In this document: piece after piece, positions 1 through 10,546 of the stretch
How positions within the stretch are numbered: position 1 is the stretch's first letter
Layout: every line of letters begins with the position of its first letter
Assembly: GCA_016930375.1 (NCBI GenBank)
Contig: JAFGGU010000003.1
Coordinates: 1-64,000, forward strand
DNA from: Bacteroidales bacterium
Lineage (GTDB): Bacteria; Bacteroidota; Bacteroidia; Bacteroidales; UBA10428
DNA length: 64,000 bases
Reading direction: 5' to 3'
The notes under the pieces: generated by a model
What the model was told of the DNA's origin: nothing
Databases searched by the model: none
What the model saw: the letters and a program-made list of their open reading frames with translations, nothing else
Position numbers and translations under genes: made by a program

Positions 1-462
1 ATTTATCTTCAGTATGATCAATACATGGATGAATTGCTTTGGTTAAGAAAGACAGACCGCAGAACAGGAATTCTTTCCAGGGATTTTATATCAGGTTTCA
101 GGCTGATCGACAGCAGGGGAGCAATCATGGCAGCATTCGAAAAAAGGAGGGTAAACCTGCCTTTCGTCGGTATGAAGGATGCCTATCTTCAGGTCCTTAC
201 CCCGGGAGATCCGGCTTTTTGCGCCTGGAGAAATTCATACATCATGGCATCCGACAACAGGCTGGTTGAAAATTCAAAGTATTTGATCCTGTCAGGCGGG
301 AAGGATTACCTTGTGAAGTTGTCAAAAAAGAGTCTTTTAAGTTGTCCTGTGATTGATAAGACTAAAATGAAAGCCATTCTGCGTTCCGAAAGGATCAGGT
401 TAAGCAACAATGAGCAGGAATTTGCAAAGGCTGTTTCCCGGTATAATCCATTGAAAAAATAG
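1..462 (+). CDS. C-terminal part of an unrecognised protein, 5' end outside the window
   Basis: The frame is open from base 1 (first residues IYLQYDQYMDE) to the TAG at 460-462, so the first visible ATG at 25 need not be the real start. The 153 visible residues are rich in Lys and Arg, with no signal peptide, membrane segment or cysteine-pair motif that I can name. It ends 3 bases before a strong hairpin terminator and converges on the minus-strand TIM-barrel gene. I do not recognise the family; coding is supported by the long open frame, normal codon use and terminator placement. Confidence 0.7.
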   Translation: MYLQYDQYMDELLWLRKTDRRTGILSRDFISGFRLIDSRGAIMAAFEKRRVNLPFVGMKDAYLQVLTPGDPAFCAWRNSYIMASDNRLVENSKYLILSGGKDYLVKLSKKSLLSCPVIDKTKMKAILRSERIRLSNNEQEFAKAVSRYNPLKK

Positions 463-465
463 CAG

Positions 466-495
466 AGGCTGTCTCAAATCAGTTTGAAACAGCCT
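466..495. terminator. bidirectional intrinsic terminator
   Basis: AGGCTGTCTCAAA and TTTGAAACAGCCT form a 13-bp stem with one G-U or mismatched pair around the loop TCAG. TTTGTT follows on the plus strand and a run of T (complement of AAAAAAT at 455-461) follows on the minus strand. It lies between two convergent stop codons (462 and 518), so it can end transcripts from both sides. Confidence 0.75.
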
Positions 496-517
496 TTGTT
501 GCATTATCACATCCGGT

Positions 518-1459
518 TTAAACGAGGATCTTGGTGGTCAGATTGGTGATGCTTGTTTGAATGGCGTCAAAGGGTAAGCCATCTTTAGTGCTGTCCTGTT
601 CAACAATCATGTACTTCATTCCGGCAATATCCTTGGCAGCCAGAATTTCCTTGAAATTAATCACGCCCGCGCCAACCGGGGCGAAATCATCTTCTCCGTC
701 GGTGGTATAATAGGGAGCTTCGTTGGTAAACATGTCTTTCAAGTGGAAGAGTTGGAACCTGCCCGGGTATTTATTGAAGATTTCAACCGGATTCTGTCCT
801 GCCTTGGTAGTCCAGAAAAGATCGATTTCCATGGTTACCAGGTCTTTGTCGAGTTCCACCATGAAGATATCATAGTAAGGAATCTTGCCTTCCACAGTTG
901 CAAATTCGAAATTGTGGTTATGGTATCCAAACTGGATTCCGGTTTCTTTCATGATCTTGCCTACCTGGTTCCAGTCGGCCACCATTTTGTGATAGCTGGC
1001 AAGGGTTGTGCGGGCTTCCGGTACCACCCAGGGTTGTATGCAATATTTAACCCCGAGTTTGGCATGATCCTCTGCCATTTTCCTGGCATTATCCAGCGTG
1101 ATTCCCTGGGCCTCAACCTGGGTATGGCTGCTGAGGATTTCCATCCCGAGGTCATTCACCAGTTTTTTGAAATCAGCGGGTTCCATGCCGTAGAACTTGC
1201 CATCGGCATAACCTGCCAGTTCGAGATATTTGTAACCGGTATCGGAAACCTTCTTCAGTGAGCCCGGGACATCCAAAGCCATAGCATCCCGTATGGTATA
1301 TAACTGAAGCGCCAGGCCGAATGTTTTGGGATCAACAACGGCCGGTTCCGGAGCCGGTTTGCCGGCAGTCTTGCAGGCATACTGTGAAAGCACGATAGCT
1401 CCAAGAGCACCCGCAGCAGACAATCTCAAAAAATCTCTTCTTGAATGCGATGTTTTCAT
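518..1459 (-). CDS. Tat-exported sugar phosphate isomerase/epimerase-like TIM-barrel protein
   Basis: 313 residues from the ATG at 1459; a TTG two codons upstream (1465) is the alternative start. Residues 1-35 are a twin-arginine signal: SRRDFLRL, then a hydrophobic Ala/Gly/Leu stretch, then a cysteine (SQYAC) that could be lipidated although the lipobox is not canonical. The rest is a xylose-isomerase-like (AP-endonuclease 2) barrel with the usual metal ligands: MEIDLFW, YHNHNFEF, FHLKD and VEQDST. Exported members of this family are common in Bacteroidota and probably act on sugars or sugar derivatives. The substrate cannot be read from sequence. It stands alone, divergent from the ribosomal cluster. 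Confidence 0.85.
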   Translation of the reverse strand: MKTSHSRRDFLRLSAAGALGAIVLSQYACKTAGKPAPEPAVVDPKTFGLALQLYTIRDAMALDVPGSLKKVSDTGYKYLELAGYADGKFYGMEPADFKKLVNDLGMEILSSHTQVEAQGITLDNARKMAEDHAKLGVKYCIQPWVVPEARTTLASYHKMVADWNQVGKIMKETGIQFGYHNHNFEFATVEGKIPYYDIFMVELDKDLVTMEIDLFWTTKAGQNPVEIFNKYPGRFQLFHLKDMFTNEAPYYTTDGEDDFAPVGAGVINFKEILAAKDIAGMKYMIVEQDSTKDGLPFDAIQTSITNLTTKILV

Positions 1460-1551
1460 AGTCAATAGATGTTATTTATTAATCAGGTTAGCTTTTGCTT
1501 GTAATAGGAACTAAAAATAGTATAAAACTTTCAATTGCGCATCATGAAGGT

Positions 1552-1559
1552 CAAAGATA
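1552..1559 (-). promoter_or_regulatory. candidate -7 element for the TIM-barrel gene
   Basis: On the minus strand this reads TATCTTTG, a perfect Bacteroidota -7 consensus (TAnnTTTG). No TTG is seen at the expected -33 spacing. It would give a leader of about 80 bases. A weaker TATTTTTA lies nearer the gene. Confidence 0.35.
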
Positions 1560-1601
1560 TTCCTGATGGGCAAAAATCATGAAATATTTTTGCGGTACTT
1601 G

Positions 1602-1631
1602 TTGCATTTGAGAAAAAAACATCTACCTTTG
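1602..1631 (+). promoter_or_regulatory. promoter of the rpsL ribosomal cluster
   Basis: TTG at 1602-1604 (-33) and TACCTTTG at 1624-1631 (-7) are separated by 19 bases, matching the Bacteroidota housekeeping promoter TTG-N19-TAnnTTTG. The leader to the rpsL ATG at 1673 would be about 35 bases, A-rich, without a Shine-Dalgarno sequence. This is the best promoter match before the 19-kb co-directional cluster. Confidence 0.6.
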
Positions 1632-1672
1632 CAAGCCAATTTTGAAGAAGAATCATACAAAAAAAAGCAGAA

Positions 1673-2047
1673 ATGCCAACGATACAGCAGTTAGTAAGAA
1701 AGGGAAGGGCCTCCATCGAGGATAAGAGTAAAGCTCCGGCTTTGAACTCGTGTCCGCAAAAGCGCGGGGTTTGCACGCGTGTTTATACCACCACGCCCAA
1801 GAAGCCTAATTCAGCGATGCGGAAGGTAGCCAGGGTGAGGTTGCAGCATGGTATTGAGGTTACGGCCTATATCCCGGGTGAAGGACATAATCTGCAGGAA
1901 CACTCGATTGTTATGATTCGCGGAGGCAGGGTGAAAGATTTGCCGGGTGTACGGTATCACATCATCAGGGGAGCGCTTGATACTTCTGGTGTTGAGGGTC
2001 GCAACCAACGCCGGTCGAAATATGGCACAAAAAGACCTAAGAAATAA
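1673..2047 (+). CDS. rpsL: 30S ribosomal protein S12
   Basis: 124 residues, full family length. S12 sits at the decoding centre. The loops [16 protein letters not shown] and DLPGVRYH, where streptomycin-resistance changes arise in other bacteria, look wild type. First gene of the str-type group (rpsL-rpsG-fusA). ATG at 1673 follows a purine-rich leader about 40 bases after the -7 element. rpsG follows after 23 bases. Confidence 0.98.
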   Translation: MPTIQQLVRKGRASIEDKSKAPALNSCPQKRGVCTRVYTTTPKKPNSAMRKVARVRLQHGIEVTAYIPGEGHNLQEHSIVMIRGGRVKDLPGVRYHIIRGALDTSGVEGRNQRRSKYGTKRPKK

Positions 2048-2070
2048 TGATTTTTGAATAGACCAGTAAA

Positions 2071-2547
2071 ATGAGAAAGTCTAAACCAAAAAAGAGGATA
2101 TTGTTACCGGATCCAAAGTACAATGATACATTGGTAACTCGTTTTGTGAACAATATGATGACCAGGGGCAAAAAGAGCACGGCTTATGATGTGTTTTATG
2201 AAGCACTTGATCTGGTTGCAAAGCGTGCCAAAGACGTTGAAGTCAGTCCGTTGGATATTTGGAAAAAAGCCCTGGAGAATATCACACCCCAGGTTGAAGT
2301 TAAAAGCCGCAGGGTAGGAGGAGCAACCTTTCAGGTTCCCACCGAAATCCGACCCGACCGGAAAATTTCCATCAGCATGAAGAACCTGGTTCTCTATTCC
2401 AAAAAGAGAGCCGGAAATTCAATGAGCGATAAGCTTGCTGCTGAGATACTTGCCGCCTTTAAGGAAGAAGGCGCAGCATTTAAAAAGAAAGAAGATACAC
2501 ATAAAATGGCGGAAGCGAATAAGGCATTTGCGCACTTCAGGTTCTAA
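2071..2547 (+). CDS. rpsG: 30S ribosomal protein S7
   Basis: 158 residues. S7 nucleates the head of the small subunit and contacts the E-site t[22 protein letters not shown] is the basic N-terminal arm, followed by the conserved [18 protein letters not shown] and [14 protein letters not shown] segments. In the str operon between rpsL and fusA; the 56-base gap to fusA is larger than most in the cluster. Confidence 0.98.
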   Translation: MRKSKPKKRILLPDPKYNDTLVTRFVNNMMTRGKKSTAYDVFYEALDLVAKRAKDVEVSPLDIWKKALENITPQVEVKSRRVGGATFQVPTEIRPDRKISISMKNLVLYSKKRAGNSMSDKLAAEILAAFKEEGAAFKKKEDTHKMAEANKAFAHFRF

Positions 2548-2603
2548 AGATATTTGACATTGCGGTTTTAGCCTATAGTTGCACTAGCTGATAATTAGTG
2601 AGA

Positions 2604-4712
2604 ATGAATTCTGATTTAAATTATACCAGGAATATTGGGATTATGGCCCATATCGATGCCGGTAAGACAACTACCACCGAGCGTATCCTGTTTTATACTG
2701 GTATAACTCACCGGATGGGTGAGGTGCACGACGGCACAGCCACCATGGACTGGATGGTGCAGGAACAGGAAAGAGGCATTACAATTACCTCGGCAGCCAC
2801 TACTACTTTTTGGGATTACCAGGATCAAAAATACAAAATCAACATTATTGATACGCCGGGACACGTGGATTTCACCGTAGAGGTTGAACGTTCTCTTCGT
2901 GTGCTGGATGGTGCCATTGCAGTATTTTGTGCTGTGGGTGGTGTTCAGCCCCAATCTGAAACCGTTTGGCGGCAGGCCAACAAATACAATGTTCCCCGCA
3001 TTGCTTTCGTCAACAAGATGGATCGTGTGGGCGCTGATTTCTTTGGCGTAGTGCGGCAGATCAAGGAGAAACTTGGTTCCAACCCGGTTCCCATGCAAAT
3101 TCCCATTGGCTCCGAAGACCATTTCACAGGTCTGGTGGATCTGATCGAACGCAAGGCCATTGTTTGGGTGCCTGATGAAAAGCTTACCATGCGCTATGAA
3201 TATACCGAAATACCGGAAGACATGATCGACCTGGTTGAGGAATGGCGTGAAAAGCTTATTGAAGCCGTATGTTACACCAATGACGACCTGCTCGAGAGAT
3301 TCCTGGAAGATCGTACTTCCATTTCCGTGGAAGAATTCATGGAACATACACGCAATGCCGTGATTGAGCAACGCATTGTCCCTGTTCTTTGCGGTGCATC
3401 CTTTAAGAATAAAGGTATTCAGCGTCTGCTGAATGCCGTTTGCGCTTTGATGCCCAGTCCACTCGACATTGAAACCACAAAGGGACATAATCCCTATACG
3501 GAAAAAATCGAAGAGCGCAAGGCGGATGAGAATGAACCCCTGGCTGCCCTGGCATTCAAAATTGCGACGGATCCTTTTGTAGGCCGACTGACCTATCTCA
3601 GGGTATATTCCGGCGCCATTGATTCAGGAATGCAGGTGTTGAATCCACGTACGGGAAAGAAAGAGAGAATCAACCGGTTGTACCAGATGCATGCCAACAA
3701 GCAGAATCCCCGTGACCGTATAGAGGCCGGCGATATCTGTGGCGTTGTGGGATTGAAAGAAGTAGTTACCGGCGATACCTTATGCGATCTCAAACATCCC
3801 ATTTACCTGGAAACGATGTCATTCCCCGAACCGGTAATAGGCGTGGCCATTGAACCCAAAACCCAGGCTGATGTGGATAAGCTTGGTATGGCTTTGAACA
3901 AGCTGGCTGAAGAAGATCCGACTTTTAAGGTAAAGGTGGATGAAGATTCAGGACAGACCATCATAAGCGGCATGGGCGAACTCCACCTGGAAATCCTTAT
4001 GGACAGGCTCAAACGCGAGTTCAATGTAGAGTGCAACCAGGGTGCTCCCCAGGTAGCTTACAAAGAGGCTTTGACCACCCACGTGAAACATCGCGAAACC
4101 TTTAAAAAACAAACCGGTGGCCGTGGCAAGTTCGCGGATATTGTTTTTGAAATGGCACCGGCTGAAAAGGGAGTTACCGGCCTCGTTTTCATTGATGAGG
4201 TCAAGGGCGGGAACATTCCTCGTGAATATGTGCCTTCAGTTGAAAAGGGTTTCCGTGAAGCCATGCGGAATGGTATACTGGCAGGTTTTCCCATGGACAG
4301 CCTGCAGGTTACTCTGAGGGATGGATCATTCCACCCCGTGGATTCCGATGCCTTCTCGTTCGAGATTGCAGCAAAGCAGGGATTCAAACATGCACTTAAA
4401 AAGGGAAAAGTTTGTCTCCTCGAGCCGGTGATGAAAATTGAGGTTGTTACGCCCGAAGAATATATGGGAGATATTATTGGCGATTTCAACCGCAGACGTG
4501 GTCAGATAACCGGCATGGAGTCACAGGCTACCCTGCGGGTGGTTCTGTCCAATGTTCCCCTGGCTGAAATGTTCGGTTATGTGACCGTATTGCGTACCCT
4601 TTCATCAGGTAGGGCTACATCAACTATGGAATTCTCACATTACGAAGAGGTGCCTGCATCTATCTCGGCAGAGGTAATTGAACGGATTACCGGAACCAAA
4701 GTAATTGTATAA
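2604..4712 (+). CDS. fusA: elongation factor G
   Basis: 702 residues from the ATG at 2604 ([20 protein letters not shown]); a GTG two codons upstream (2598) is less likely. GTPase that drives translocation. G1 AHIDAGKT, switch [10 protein letters not shown] and NKMD are intact, followed by the domain II to V pattern ([40 protein letters not shown]). A short inverted repeat (CACTA at 2582-2586, TAGTG at 2596-2600) sits directly before the start. No tuf gene follows, unlike the E. coli str operon; rpsJ begins after 21 bases. Confidence 0.98.
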   Translation: MNSDLNYTRNIGIMAHIDAGKTTTTERILFYTGITHRMGEVHDGTATMDWMVQEQERGITITSAATTTFWDYQDQKYKINIIDTPGHVDFTVEVERSLRVLDGAIAVFCAVGGVQPQSETVWRQANKYNVPRIAFVNKMDRVGADFFGVVRQIKEKLGSNPVPMQIPIGSEDHFTGLVDLIERKAIVWVPDEKLTMRYEYTEIPEDMIDLVEEWREKLIEAVCYTNDDLLERFLEDRTSISVEEFMEHTRNAVIEQRIVPVLCGASFKNKGIQRLLNAVCALMPSPLDIETTKGHNPYTEKIEERKADENEPLAALAFKIATDPFVGRLTYLRVYSGAIDSGMQVLNPRTGKKERINRLYQMHANKQNPRDRIEAGDICGVVGLKEVVTGDTLCDLKHPIYLETMSFPEPVIGVAIEPKTQADVDKLGMALNKLAEEDPTFKVKVDEDSGQTIISGMGELHLEILMDRLKREFNVECNQGAPQVAYKEALTTHVKHRETFKKQTGGRGKFADIVFEMAPAEKGVTGLVFIDEVKGGNIPREYVPSVEKGFREAMRNGILAGFPMDSLQVTLRDGSFHPVDSDAFSFEIAAKQGFKHALKKGKVCLLEPVMKIEVVTPEEYMGDIIGDFNRRRGQITGMESQATLRVVLSNVPLAEMFGYVTVLRTLSSGRATSTMEFSHYEEVPASISAEVIERITGTKVIV

Positions 4713-4733
4713 TCAAATGTAAGACCAAAATAC

Positions 4734-5039
4734 ATGAGCCAAAAGATTAGAATTAAGCTTAAATCGTACGATCATAACCTCGTGGACAAGTCAGCCGAGA
4801 AAATCGTGAAGACCGTCAAGTCTACCGGTGCAGTGGTAAGCGGTCCAATTCCGCTGCCGACGCATAAAAGGATATTTACCGTGCTGCGGTCACCTTTTGT
4901 GAATAAAAAGTCGAGAGAGCAGTTTCAACTTTCATCACACAAGCGTTTACTGGACATTTACAGCTCAACGCCCAAAACCATTGATGCGCTGATGAAATTA
5001 GAATTACCCAGTGGTGTAGAAGTTGAAATTAAAGTCTGA
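4734..5039 (+). CDS. rpsJ: 30S ribosomal protein S10
   Basis: 101 residues, family length. S10 is in the small-subunit head and, as NusE, joins antitermination complexes. Conserved [14 protein letters not shown] start and [20 protein letters not shown] loop are present. First gene of the S10-type group; rplC follows after 20 bases. Confidence 0.98.
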   Translation: MSQKIRIKLKSYDHNLVDKSAEKIVKTVKSTGAVVSGPIPLPTHKRIFTVLRSPFVNKKSREQFQLSSHKRLLDIYSSTPKTIDALMKLELPSGVEVEIKV

Positions 5040-5059
5040 AACACTTAATCTGTTAAGAA

Positions 5060-5689
5060 ATGCCAGGATTAGTCGGAAAAAAGGTCGGAATGACCTCAAT
5101 ATTTGATGAGAATGGTGTCAATGTTCCCTGCACCGTTCTCGAAATTGGTCCCTGTGTTGTTACGCAGGTCAAGACCAAGGAAAGTGATGGCTACAAAGCC
5201 CTTCAGATTGCATTTGATGACAAGAAGGAAAAGAATACCCCGAATGCCATGAAGGGGCACTTTAAAAAAGCCAATACCACACCCAAAAGAAAGATAGTCG
5301 AACTGACCGGATTTGTTCTCGATTGGAAGCTGGGAGATGTTATTACCGTGGATTATTTTAAGGATGATGCATGGCTTGATGTTACTTCCGTTTCGAAAGG
5401 CAAGGGTTTCCAGGGAGTTGTTACCCGTCATGGTTTCAGCGGAATCGTTGGCACCACGCACGGTCAGCATGACAGGGAAAGGGCACCCGGTTCGCTGGGT
5501 GGATCATCCTGGCCATCGAGGGTTTTCAAGGGCATGCGTATGGCCGGTCAAAAGGGCGGCGACAGCGTGAAGATGCTTAACCTCAAGGTGGTTAAGATCA
5601 TTCCCGAAAGTAATCTCTTGTTATTGAAAGGATCAATCCCCGGGGCCAAGGGATCCTATGTGATTGTTGAAAGTCCCGATAGAACTTAA
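5060..5689 (+). CDS. rplC: 50S ribosomal protein L3
   Basis: 209 residues. L3 reaches the peptidyl-transferase centre. N-terminal [19 protein letters not shown] and the tip loop [20 protein letters not shown] with [11 protein letters not shown] are typical. 13 bases before rplD. Confidence 0.98.
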   Translation: MPGLVGKKVGMTSIFDENGVNVPCTVLEIGPCVVTQVKTKESDGYKALQIAFDDKKEKNTPNAMKGHFKKANTTPKRKIVELTGFVLDWKLGDVITVDYFKDDAWLDVTSVSKGKGFQGVVTRHGFSGIVGTTHGQHDRERAPGSLGGSSWPSRVFKGMRMAGQKGGDSVKMLNLKVVKIIPESNLLLLKGSIPGAKGSYVIVESPDRT

Positions 5690-5702
5690 TAAACTGTGAA
5701 CG

Positions 5703-6326
5703 ATGGAATTAGCAGTATTTAACAAGACAGGAAAGGAAACTGGCCGCAAAGTTGAGCTTATGGATACCATATTTTCCATTGAGCCCAATGATCATGCCAT
5801 TTATCTTGACGTGAAGCAACATCTTGCCAACAAACGTCAGGGTACCCATAAATCCAAAGAGCGCAATGAGATTTCGGGGAGCACCCGCAAGATCAAAAGA
5901 CAAAAAGGCACTGGTGGCGCCCGTGCCGGTAGTATCAAGAACCCCTTGTTTACAGGTGGCGGCAGGGTATTCGGACCGCAGCCGCGTGATTACAGTTTCA
6001 AACTGAATAAAAAGGTAAAACAGCTGGCACGCAAATCAGCTCTTACTTATAAAGCCAGGAACAATGAGATCATGGTGCTGGAGGACTTTAGTCTGGAAGC
6101 TCCGAAGACGAAAGACTACGTGACTGTGCTCAGCAATCTGAAGATTGATGGTAAAAAGTCGCTTGTGGTTCTTACCGAACCGAATAAAAACATATATTTG
6201 TCGTCCCGGAATTTATCAGGAACAAGAGTTGTAACCGCCTCGGAGTTAACCACTTACGATATCCTTAATAGCACTTCTCTTGTATTTTTTGAGAGTTCAC
6301 TCGACAATATTCAAAAGAGTCTGTAA
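5703..6326 (+). CDS. rplD: 50S ribosomal protein L4
   Basis: 207 residues. L4 lines the exit tunnel and in E. coli represses the S10 operon; whether that happens here cannot be seen. The Arg/Gly-rich tunnel loop ([21 protein letters not shown]) and [17 protein letters not shown] are present. 18 bases before rplW. Confidence 0.98.
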   Translation: MELAVFNKTGKETGRKVELMDTIFSIEPNDHAIYLDVKQHLANKRQGTHKSKERNEISGSTRKIKRQKGTGGARAGSIKNPLFTGGGRVFGPQPRDYSFKLNKKVKQLARKSALTYKARNNEIMVLEDFSLEAPKTKDYVTVLSNLKIDGKKSLVVLTEPNKNIYLSSRNLSGTRVVTASELTTYDILNSTSLVFFESSLDNIQKSL

Positions 6327-6344
6327 CCGTCTAATATATTAGAA

Positions 6345-6635
6345 ATGGATATTATTGTAAGGCCAATAGTGACTGAGAAAATGAATGCCCAGACTGACAA
6401 TCTGAAGAAATACGGCTTCATTGTCCATAAGAAGGCCAATAAAGTGCAGATCAAAAAGGCCGTCGAAAATTTGTATGGCGTTACTGTCGAATCGGTGAAC
6501 ACCATGTTCTATTCAGGAAAACGCAAGTCGAGATTTACCCGCACCGGCTATGTTTCCGGTAGAAGGAATGCTTTCAAGAAAGCAGTCATCACGTTGCGGG
6601 AAGGCGATAGTATAGACTTTTATAGCAATATCTAA
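6345..6635 (+). CDS. rplW: 50S ribosomal protein L23
   Basis: 96 residues. L23 sits at the tunnel exit and docks trigger factor and SRP. DIIVRPIVTEKMNAQ, then the tip VESVNTMFYSGKRKSRFTRTG are characteristic. 9 bases before rplB. Confidence 0.97.
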   Translation: MDIIVRPIVTEKMNAQTDNLKKYGFIVHKKANKVQIKKAVENLYGVTVESVNTMFYSGKRKSRFTRTGYVSGRRNAFKKAVITLREGDSIDFYSNI

Positions 6636-6644
6636 TATTTTATT

Positions 6645-7469
6645 ATGGCTGTAAGAAAATTAAAACCTGTAACCCCGGGCCAGCGACACAGAGTTGTTGC
6701 TTCCTTTGATGATATCACCAGTGCTTCGCCTGAGAAATCGCTGATGAGTCCTTTACAGAAATCCGGGGGGCGTAATAGTGACGGTAAGATGACCATGCGG
6801 TATATTGGCGGTGGTCATAAAAAGATGTACCGGATGATTGATTTCATCAGGAATAAGGATGGTATGGGAGCAACGGTTAAAACCATTGAGTATGATCCCA
6901 ACCGTTCAGCTCGAATAGCATTGGTTGTTTATGAAGATGGTGAAAAACGATATATCATTGCTCCTACCGGATTGAAGGTAGGTCAGCAAATACGATCAGG
7001 TGCCGGTGTAGCTCCCGAGGTGGGAAATTGCCTGACGCTGGGTGAGATTCCGCTGGGAACGCTTGTGCACAATATTGAGCTGCATCCGGGTAAAGGCGGT
7101 GCCCTGGCACGTAGTGCAGGATCCTATGCGCAGCTGACCTCGCGTGACGGCAAGTATGCAATCATTAAACTCCCTTCGGGTGAGTCAAGGATGATACTCA
7201 CCACCTGCCGGGCAACGGTTGGTACCGTTTCCAATCCTGATCACGGACTTGTCCGTTCAGGCAAGGCCGGGCGCACGCGCTGGTTAGGCCGAAGGCCGAG
7301 AGTCCGCGGTGTTGTAATGAACCCGGTTGACCATCCCATGGGTGGTGGTGAAGGAAGGGCTTCAGGAGGACATCCGAGATCACGAAAAGGATTGTATGCA
7401 AAGGGCATGAAAACCCGGAGAAAAAAGAATCCTACTACCAGGTTCATCATTGAAAAAAGGAAAAAATAA
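6645..7469 (+). CDS. rplB: 50S ribosomal protein L2
   Basis: 274 residues. L2 supports subunit association and the peptidyl-transferase centre. The C-terminal loop [20 protein letters not shown] holds the conserved histidine, and the tail is highly basic ([18 protein letters not shown]). 13 bases before rpsS. Confidence 0.98.
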   Translation: MAVRKLKPVTPGQRHRVVASFDDITSASPEKSLMSPLQKSGGRNSDGKMTMRYIGGGHKKMYRMIDFIRNKDGMGATVKTIEYDPNRSARIALVVYEDGEKRYIIAPTGLKVGQQIRSGAGVAPEVGNCLTLGEIPLGTLVHNIELHPGKGGALARSAGSYAQLTSRDGKYAIIKLPSGESRMILTTCRATVGTVSNPDHGLVRSGKAGRTRWLGRRPRVRGVVMNPVDHPMGGGEGRASGGHPRSRKGLYAKGMKTRRKKNPTTRFIIEKRKK

Positions 7470-7482
7470 TTGACATCATATT

Positions 7483-7755
7483 ATGAGCAGGTCATTAAAA
7501 AAGGGTCCCTTCATCGAATTTAAGCTCGAGAAGCGCGTACTTGAAATGAATAAATCAGGTAAGAAATCAGTTATCAAAACCTGGTCAAGACGGTCATTGA
7601 TCTCCCCCGATTTCGTAGGTCATACCATTGCGGTACATAACGGGAATAAGTTTATCCCGGTTTATGTTACCGAGAATATGGTGGGTCACCGGCTGGGAGA
7701 GTTTTCACCTACACGCACGTTCAGGGGACATGCCGGAAGACAAAAGGAATCGTAA
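7483..7755 (+). CDS. rpsS: 30S ribosomal protein S19
   Basis: 90 residues. Head protein that touches the A-site finger and S13. [19 protein letters not shown] and the [20 protein letters not shown] block are diagnostic. 21 bases before rplV. Confidence 0.98.
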   Translation: MSRSLKKGPFIEFKLEKRVLEMNKSGKKSVIKTWSRRSLISPDFVGHTIAVHNGNKFIPVYVTENMVGHRLGEFSPTRTFRGHAGRQKES

Positions 7756-7776
7756 GAATAAATAAAATATAAATCA

Positions 7777-8205
7777 ATGGGTGCACGTAAGCGAACAGCA
7801 GCAGACCAACGAAAAGAAGAAAACAAGAATAGGGCCATGGCGGTGTTACACAACTGCCCGACCTCCCCTCGCAAGATGCGACTGGTAGTTGATATGATCC
7901 GGGGAGTGGATGTGAACAGGGCACTCGATATTCTTCGTTTTAGTACAAAGGAGCCCTCCCAGAAAGTGGAGAAGCTATTATTGTCGGCCATAGCCAATTG
8001 GCAAAAGAAAAATGAAGAGGTCCGGGTGGAGAAATCCAACCTGTACGTGAAGGAGGTCTTTGTTGATGGAGGCCGCCAGTTAAAAAGGCTCCGTACGGCG
8101 CCCCAGGGAAGAGGTTACAGGATCAGGAAACGTTCGAACCATGTGACCATCATACTGGATAGTCGTGTAAATAGTCAGGAACAAGTAGAAAGTAAAACAA
8201 ATTAA
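7777..8205 (+). CDS. rplV: 50S ribosomal protein L22
   Basis: 142 residues, longer than E. coli L22 (110) because of a basic N-terminal lead-in (about 24 residues) and a C-terminal tail. Core [19 protein letters not shown] and the tunnel hairpin [20 protein letters not shown] are clear. 5 bases before rpsC. Confidence 0.97.
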   Translation: MGARKRTAADQRKEENKNRAMAVLHNCPTSPRKMRLVVDMIRGVDVNRALDILRFSTKEPSQKVEKLLLSAIANWQKKNEEVRVEKSNLYVKEVFVDGGRQLKRLRTAPQGRGYRIRKRSNHVTIILDSRVNSQEQVESKTN

Positions 8206-8210
8206 TATTA

Positions 8211-8909
8211 ATGGGACAGAAAGTCAATCCGATAAGTAATCGCCTTGGAATTATCAAAGGTTGGGATTCCAACTGGTATGGCGGCAGGAATTATTCCGAA
8301 AAACTGGTTGAGGACTTCAAGATCCGCGAATACCTAACCGCGCGTCTGGCCAAGGCTAGCATCTCGAAGATCGTTATCGAGCGTACACTAAAACTTATCA
8401 CAGTTACCGTTAATACCGCCCGTCCGGGGATTATTATCGGTAAAGGAGGACAGGAAGTCGATAAGCTGAAGGAAGAGTTGAAGAAAATCACCAGCAAGGA
8501 AGTTCAGATCAATATTTTTGAAGTAAAACGGCCTGAACTGGATGCAGTGATAGTAGCCAACAACATAGCCCGTCAGGTTGAAGGTAAGGTGTCCTACCGC
8601 CGCGCCATCAAAATGGCAATCGCATCAACCATCCGTATGGGTGCCGAAGGTATTAAATGCCAGGTTTCAGGCAGGCTGGGCGGAGCTGAAATGGCGCGCA
8701 CCGAAATGCTGAAAGAAGGGAGAATTCCATTGCACACTTTCCGTGCCGACATAGATTATGCACTGGCAGAAGCTCTGACCAAGGTTGGCCTGATTGGTGT
8801 GAAAGTCTGGATTTGCAAGGGTGAGATATTCGGAAAGCGTGATCTGGCACCCAATATTGGTTCCAAATCAGCAAAGCCCAAAAGTAATTTTAAGAAACGC
8901 AGAAAATAG
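8211..8909 (+). CDS. rpsC: 30S ribosomal protein S3
   Basis: 232 residues. S3 lines the mRNA entry channel. KH motif [17 protein letters not shown] and the C-terminal S3 domain [20 protein letters not shown] are intact, with a basic tail. 24 bases before rplP. Confidence 0.98.
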   Translation: MGQKVNPISNRLGIIKGWDSNWYGGRNYSEKLVEDFKIREYLTARLAKASISKIVIERTLKLITVTVNTARPGIIIGKGGQEVDKLKEELKKITSKEVQINIFEVKRPELDAVIVANNIARQVEGKVSYRRAIKMAIASTIRMGAEGIKCQVSGRLGGAEMARTEMLKEGRIPLHTFRADIDYALAEALTKVGLIGVKVWICKGEIFGKRDLAPNIGSKSAKPKSNFKKRRK

Positions 8910-8933
8910 AGGTCACTATAACAGGATAACGCT

Positions 8934-9356
8934 ATGTTACAACCGAAAAAAACAAAATACAGGAGGCAGCAAAAAGGCAGGATGAAGGGTAATGCCCAAA
9001 GGGGACATGACCTGGCATTCGGATCCTTTGGGATCAAAGCCATGGATAAGGCCTGGATCACTGGCAGGCAGATTGAAGCGGCCCGTCAGGCAGTCACCCG
9101 TCACATGAAACGTGAAGGACAGATCTGGATTCGCATATTTCCCGATAAGCCTATTACAAAGAAACCTGCCGAAGTGCGTATGGGAAAAGGTAAAGGTGCC
9201 CCCGAAGGATTTGTTGCCCCGGTAACTCCCGGACGCATATTGATAGAGGCTGACGGCGTGCCTTTTGAATTGGCTAAGGAAGCCCTTCGCCTGGCTGCGC
9301 AAAAGCTGCCCATAGCAACCAAATTCATTGTCAGAAGGGACTATAATGAAATTTAA
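8934..9356 (+). CDS. rplP: 50S ribosomal protein L16
   Basis: 140 residues. L16 helps place A-site t[22 protein letters not shown] start, [20 protein letters not shown] and [16 protein letters not shown] match the family end to end. 11 bases before rpmC. Confidence 0.98.
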   Translation: MLQPKKTKYRRQQKGRMKGNAQRGHDLAFGSFGIKAMDKAWITGRQIEAARQAVTRHMKREGQIWIRIFPDKPITKKPAEVRMGKGKGAPEGFVAPVTPGRILIEADGVPFELAKEALRLAAQKLPIATKFIVRRDYNEI

Positions 9357-9367
9357 TAAGTAAGTTC

Positions 9368-9568
9368 ATGAAAACTACCGAAATAAGAGAGTTATCCGTC
9401 AAGGAAATCGAAGAGCGGATCGAAAATGAGAAAAACCTCATTTTCCGGCAGAAAATGAACCATGCCATTTCTCCACTCGACAATCCCATGAAGATCAGGG
9501 ATACCAGGAGAAACATTGCCAGGCTGGAAACGATACTTCGTCAGAAAAAGAATGAAACCAAAGGTTAA
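9368..9568 (+). CDS. rpmC: 50S ribosomal protein L29
   Basis: 66 residues forming a two-helix hairpin: [19 protein letters not shown], then the [20 protein letters not shown] block near the C-terminus. Located at the tunnel exit beside L23. rpsQ starts 10 bases later. Confidence 0.97.
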   Translation: MKTTEIRELSVKEIEERIENEKNLIFRQKMNHAISPLDNPMKIRDTRRNIARLETILRQKKNETKG

Positions 9569-9578
9569 ATTGAACCCA

Positions 9579-9836
9579 ATGGAAAACAGAAATTTAAGGA
9601 AAGAGAGAGTCGGCATTGTTGTAAGCAACAAGATGGATAAAACCATCGTGGTAGCTGAAAAACGAAAAGTTAAGCATACCATCTATGGTAAATTCATCAA
9701 CCGTACCACAAAATTTATGGCGCACGATGATACCAACAATTGCAATATTGGCGATATCGTTAAGATCATGGAAATCCGCCCAATGAGTAAAAATAAGACC
9801 TGGAGAGTAGTTGAAATTATCGAAAGAGCTAAATAA
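9579..9836 (+). CDS. rpsQ: 30S ribosomal protein S17
   Basis: 85 residues from the ATG at 9579 ([20 protein letters not shown]). The same frame is open back into rpmC, but that extension would overlap rpmC and is not family-like. [19 protein letters not shown] and the [13 protein letters not shown] end identify S17. 2 bases before rplN. Confidence 0.97.
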   Translation: MENRNLRKERVGIVVSNKMDKTIVVAEKRKVKHTIYGKFINRTTKFMAHDDTNNCNIGDIVKIMEIRPMSKNKTWRVVEIIERAK

Positions 9837-9838
9837 CT

Positions 9839-10204
9839 ATGATACAGCAAGAAAGCAGATTGTCGGTTGCAGATAACAGCGGCGCAAAAGAAGTACTTTG
9901 CATCCGCGTGCTTGGCGGTACAGGAAGAAGATATGCTTCCGTCGGCGATAAAATTGTTGTGACCGTGAAAAGTGCGCTTCCCGCAAGCGAGGTAAAAAAG
10001 GGAACTGTAAGTAAAGCAGTGGTTGTCAGAACAACAAAAGAAATACGACGTGCTGACGGATCCTATATACGTTTTGATGATAATGCCTGCGTGCTGCTTA
10101 CCAACCAGGACGAGATCAGGGGAACCCGTATTTTTGGACCGGTGGCAAGGGAGTTGCGTGACAAGTATATGAAAATTGTATCACTTGCGCCTGAAGTGTT
10201 ATAA
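9839..10204 (+). CDS. rplN: 50S ribosomal protein L14
   Basis: 121 residues, family length. [19 protein letters not shown] and [20 protein letters not shown] are diagnostic. L14 forms an intersubunit bridge and is the RsfS binding site. 18 bases before rplX. Confidence 0.98.
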   Translation: MIQQESRLSVADNSGAKEVLCIRVLGGTGRRYASVGDKIVVTVKSALPASEVKKGTVSKAVVVRTTKEIRRADGSYIRFDDNACVLLTNQDEIRGTRIFGPVARELRDKYMKIVSLAPEVL

Positions 10205-10222
10205 TACTTAAAATTAAAATCA

Positions 10223-10546
10223 ATGCAGAAAAAATTACATATCAAGAAAGGCGATACGGTTTTCGTGAATGCCGGTGAAAACAAAGGCAGACAAGGCCGG
10301 GTACTTGAGGTGATCAGGAAAACTGACAGAGCAATCGTTGAAGGTATCAATTTGGTTAGCAAGCACACCAAGCCCAATGCGAAAAGTCCACAAGGTGGTA
10401 TCATAAAAAAAGAAGCTCCGGTGCATATATCCAACCTGAATGTTGTGGATCCCTCAACAGGAAAGCCAACGCGTGTGGGACGGAAGTCAACCGGAGAAAG
10501 CCGGCTTGTCAGATATTCAAAAAAATCAGGAGAGGAGATTAAATAA
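10223..10546 (+). CDS. rplX: 50S ribosomal protein L24
   Basis: 107 residues. KOW motif [20 protein letters not shown] at the N-terminus; later [18 protein letters not shown]. Early assembly protein. Its TAA shares one base with the rplE ATG (TAATG), implying coupled translation. Confidence 0.97.
   Translation: MQKKLHIKKGDTVFVNAGENKGRQGRVLEVIRKTDRAIVEGINLVSKHTKPNAKSPQGGIIKKEAPVHISNLNVVDPSTGKPTRVGRKSTGESRLVRYSKKSGEEIK

Noticed and set aside
1673-2047. Streptomycin-resistance alleles in rpsL
   Set aside because: The two resistance-associated loops are wild type by inspection.
2556-2585. TTGACA-type sigma-70 promoter before fusA
   Set aside because: TTGACA at 2556 is chance; Bacteroidota use TTG/TAnnTTTG promoters, and no -7 match lies at the right distance.
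2616-3488. 290-codon minus-strand ORF inside fusA
   Set aside because: Antisense to the EF-G GTPase domain; an open frame caused by codon bias, with no family-like motif.
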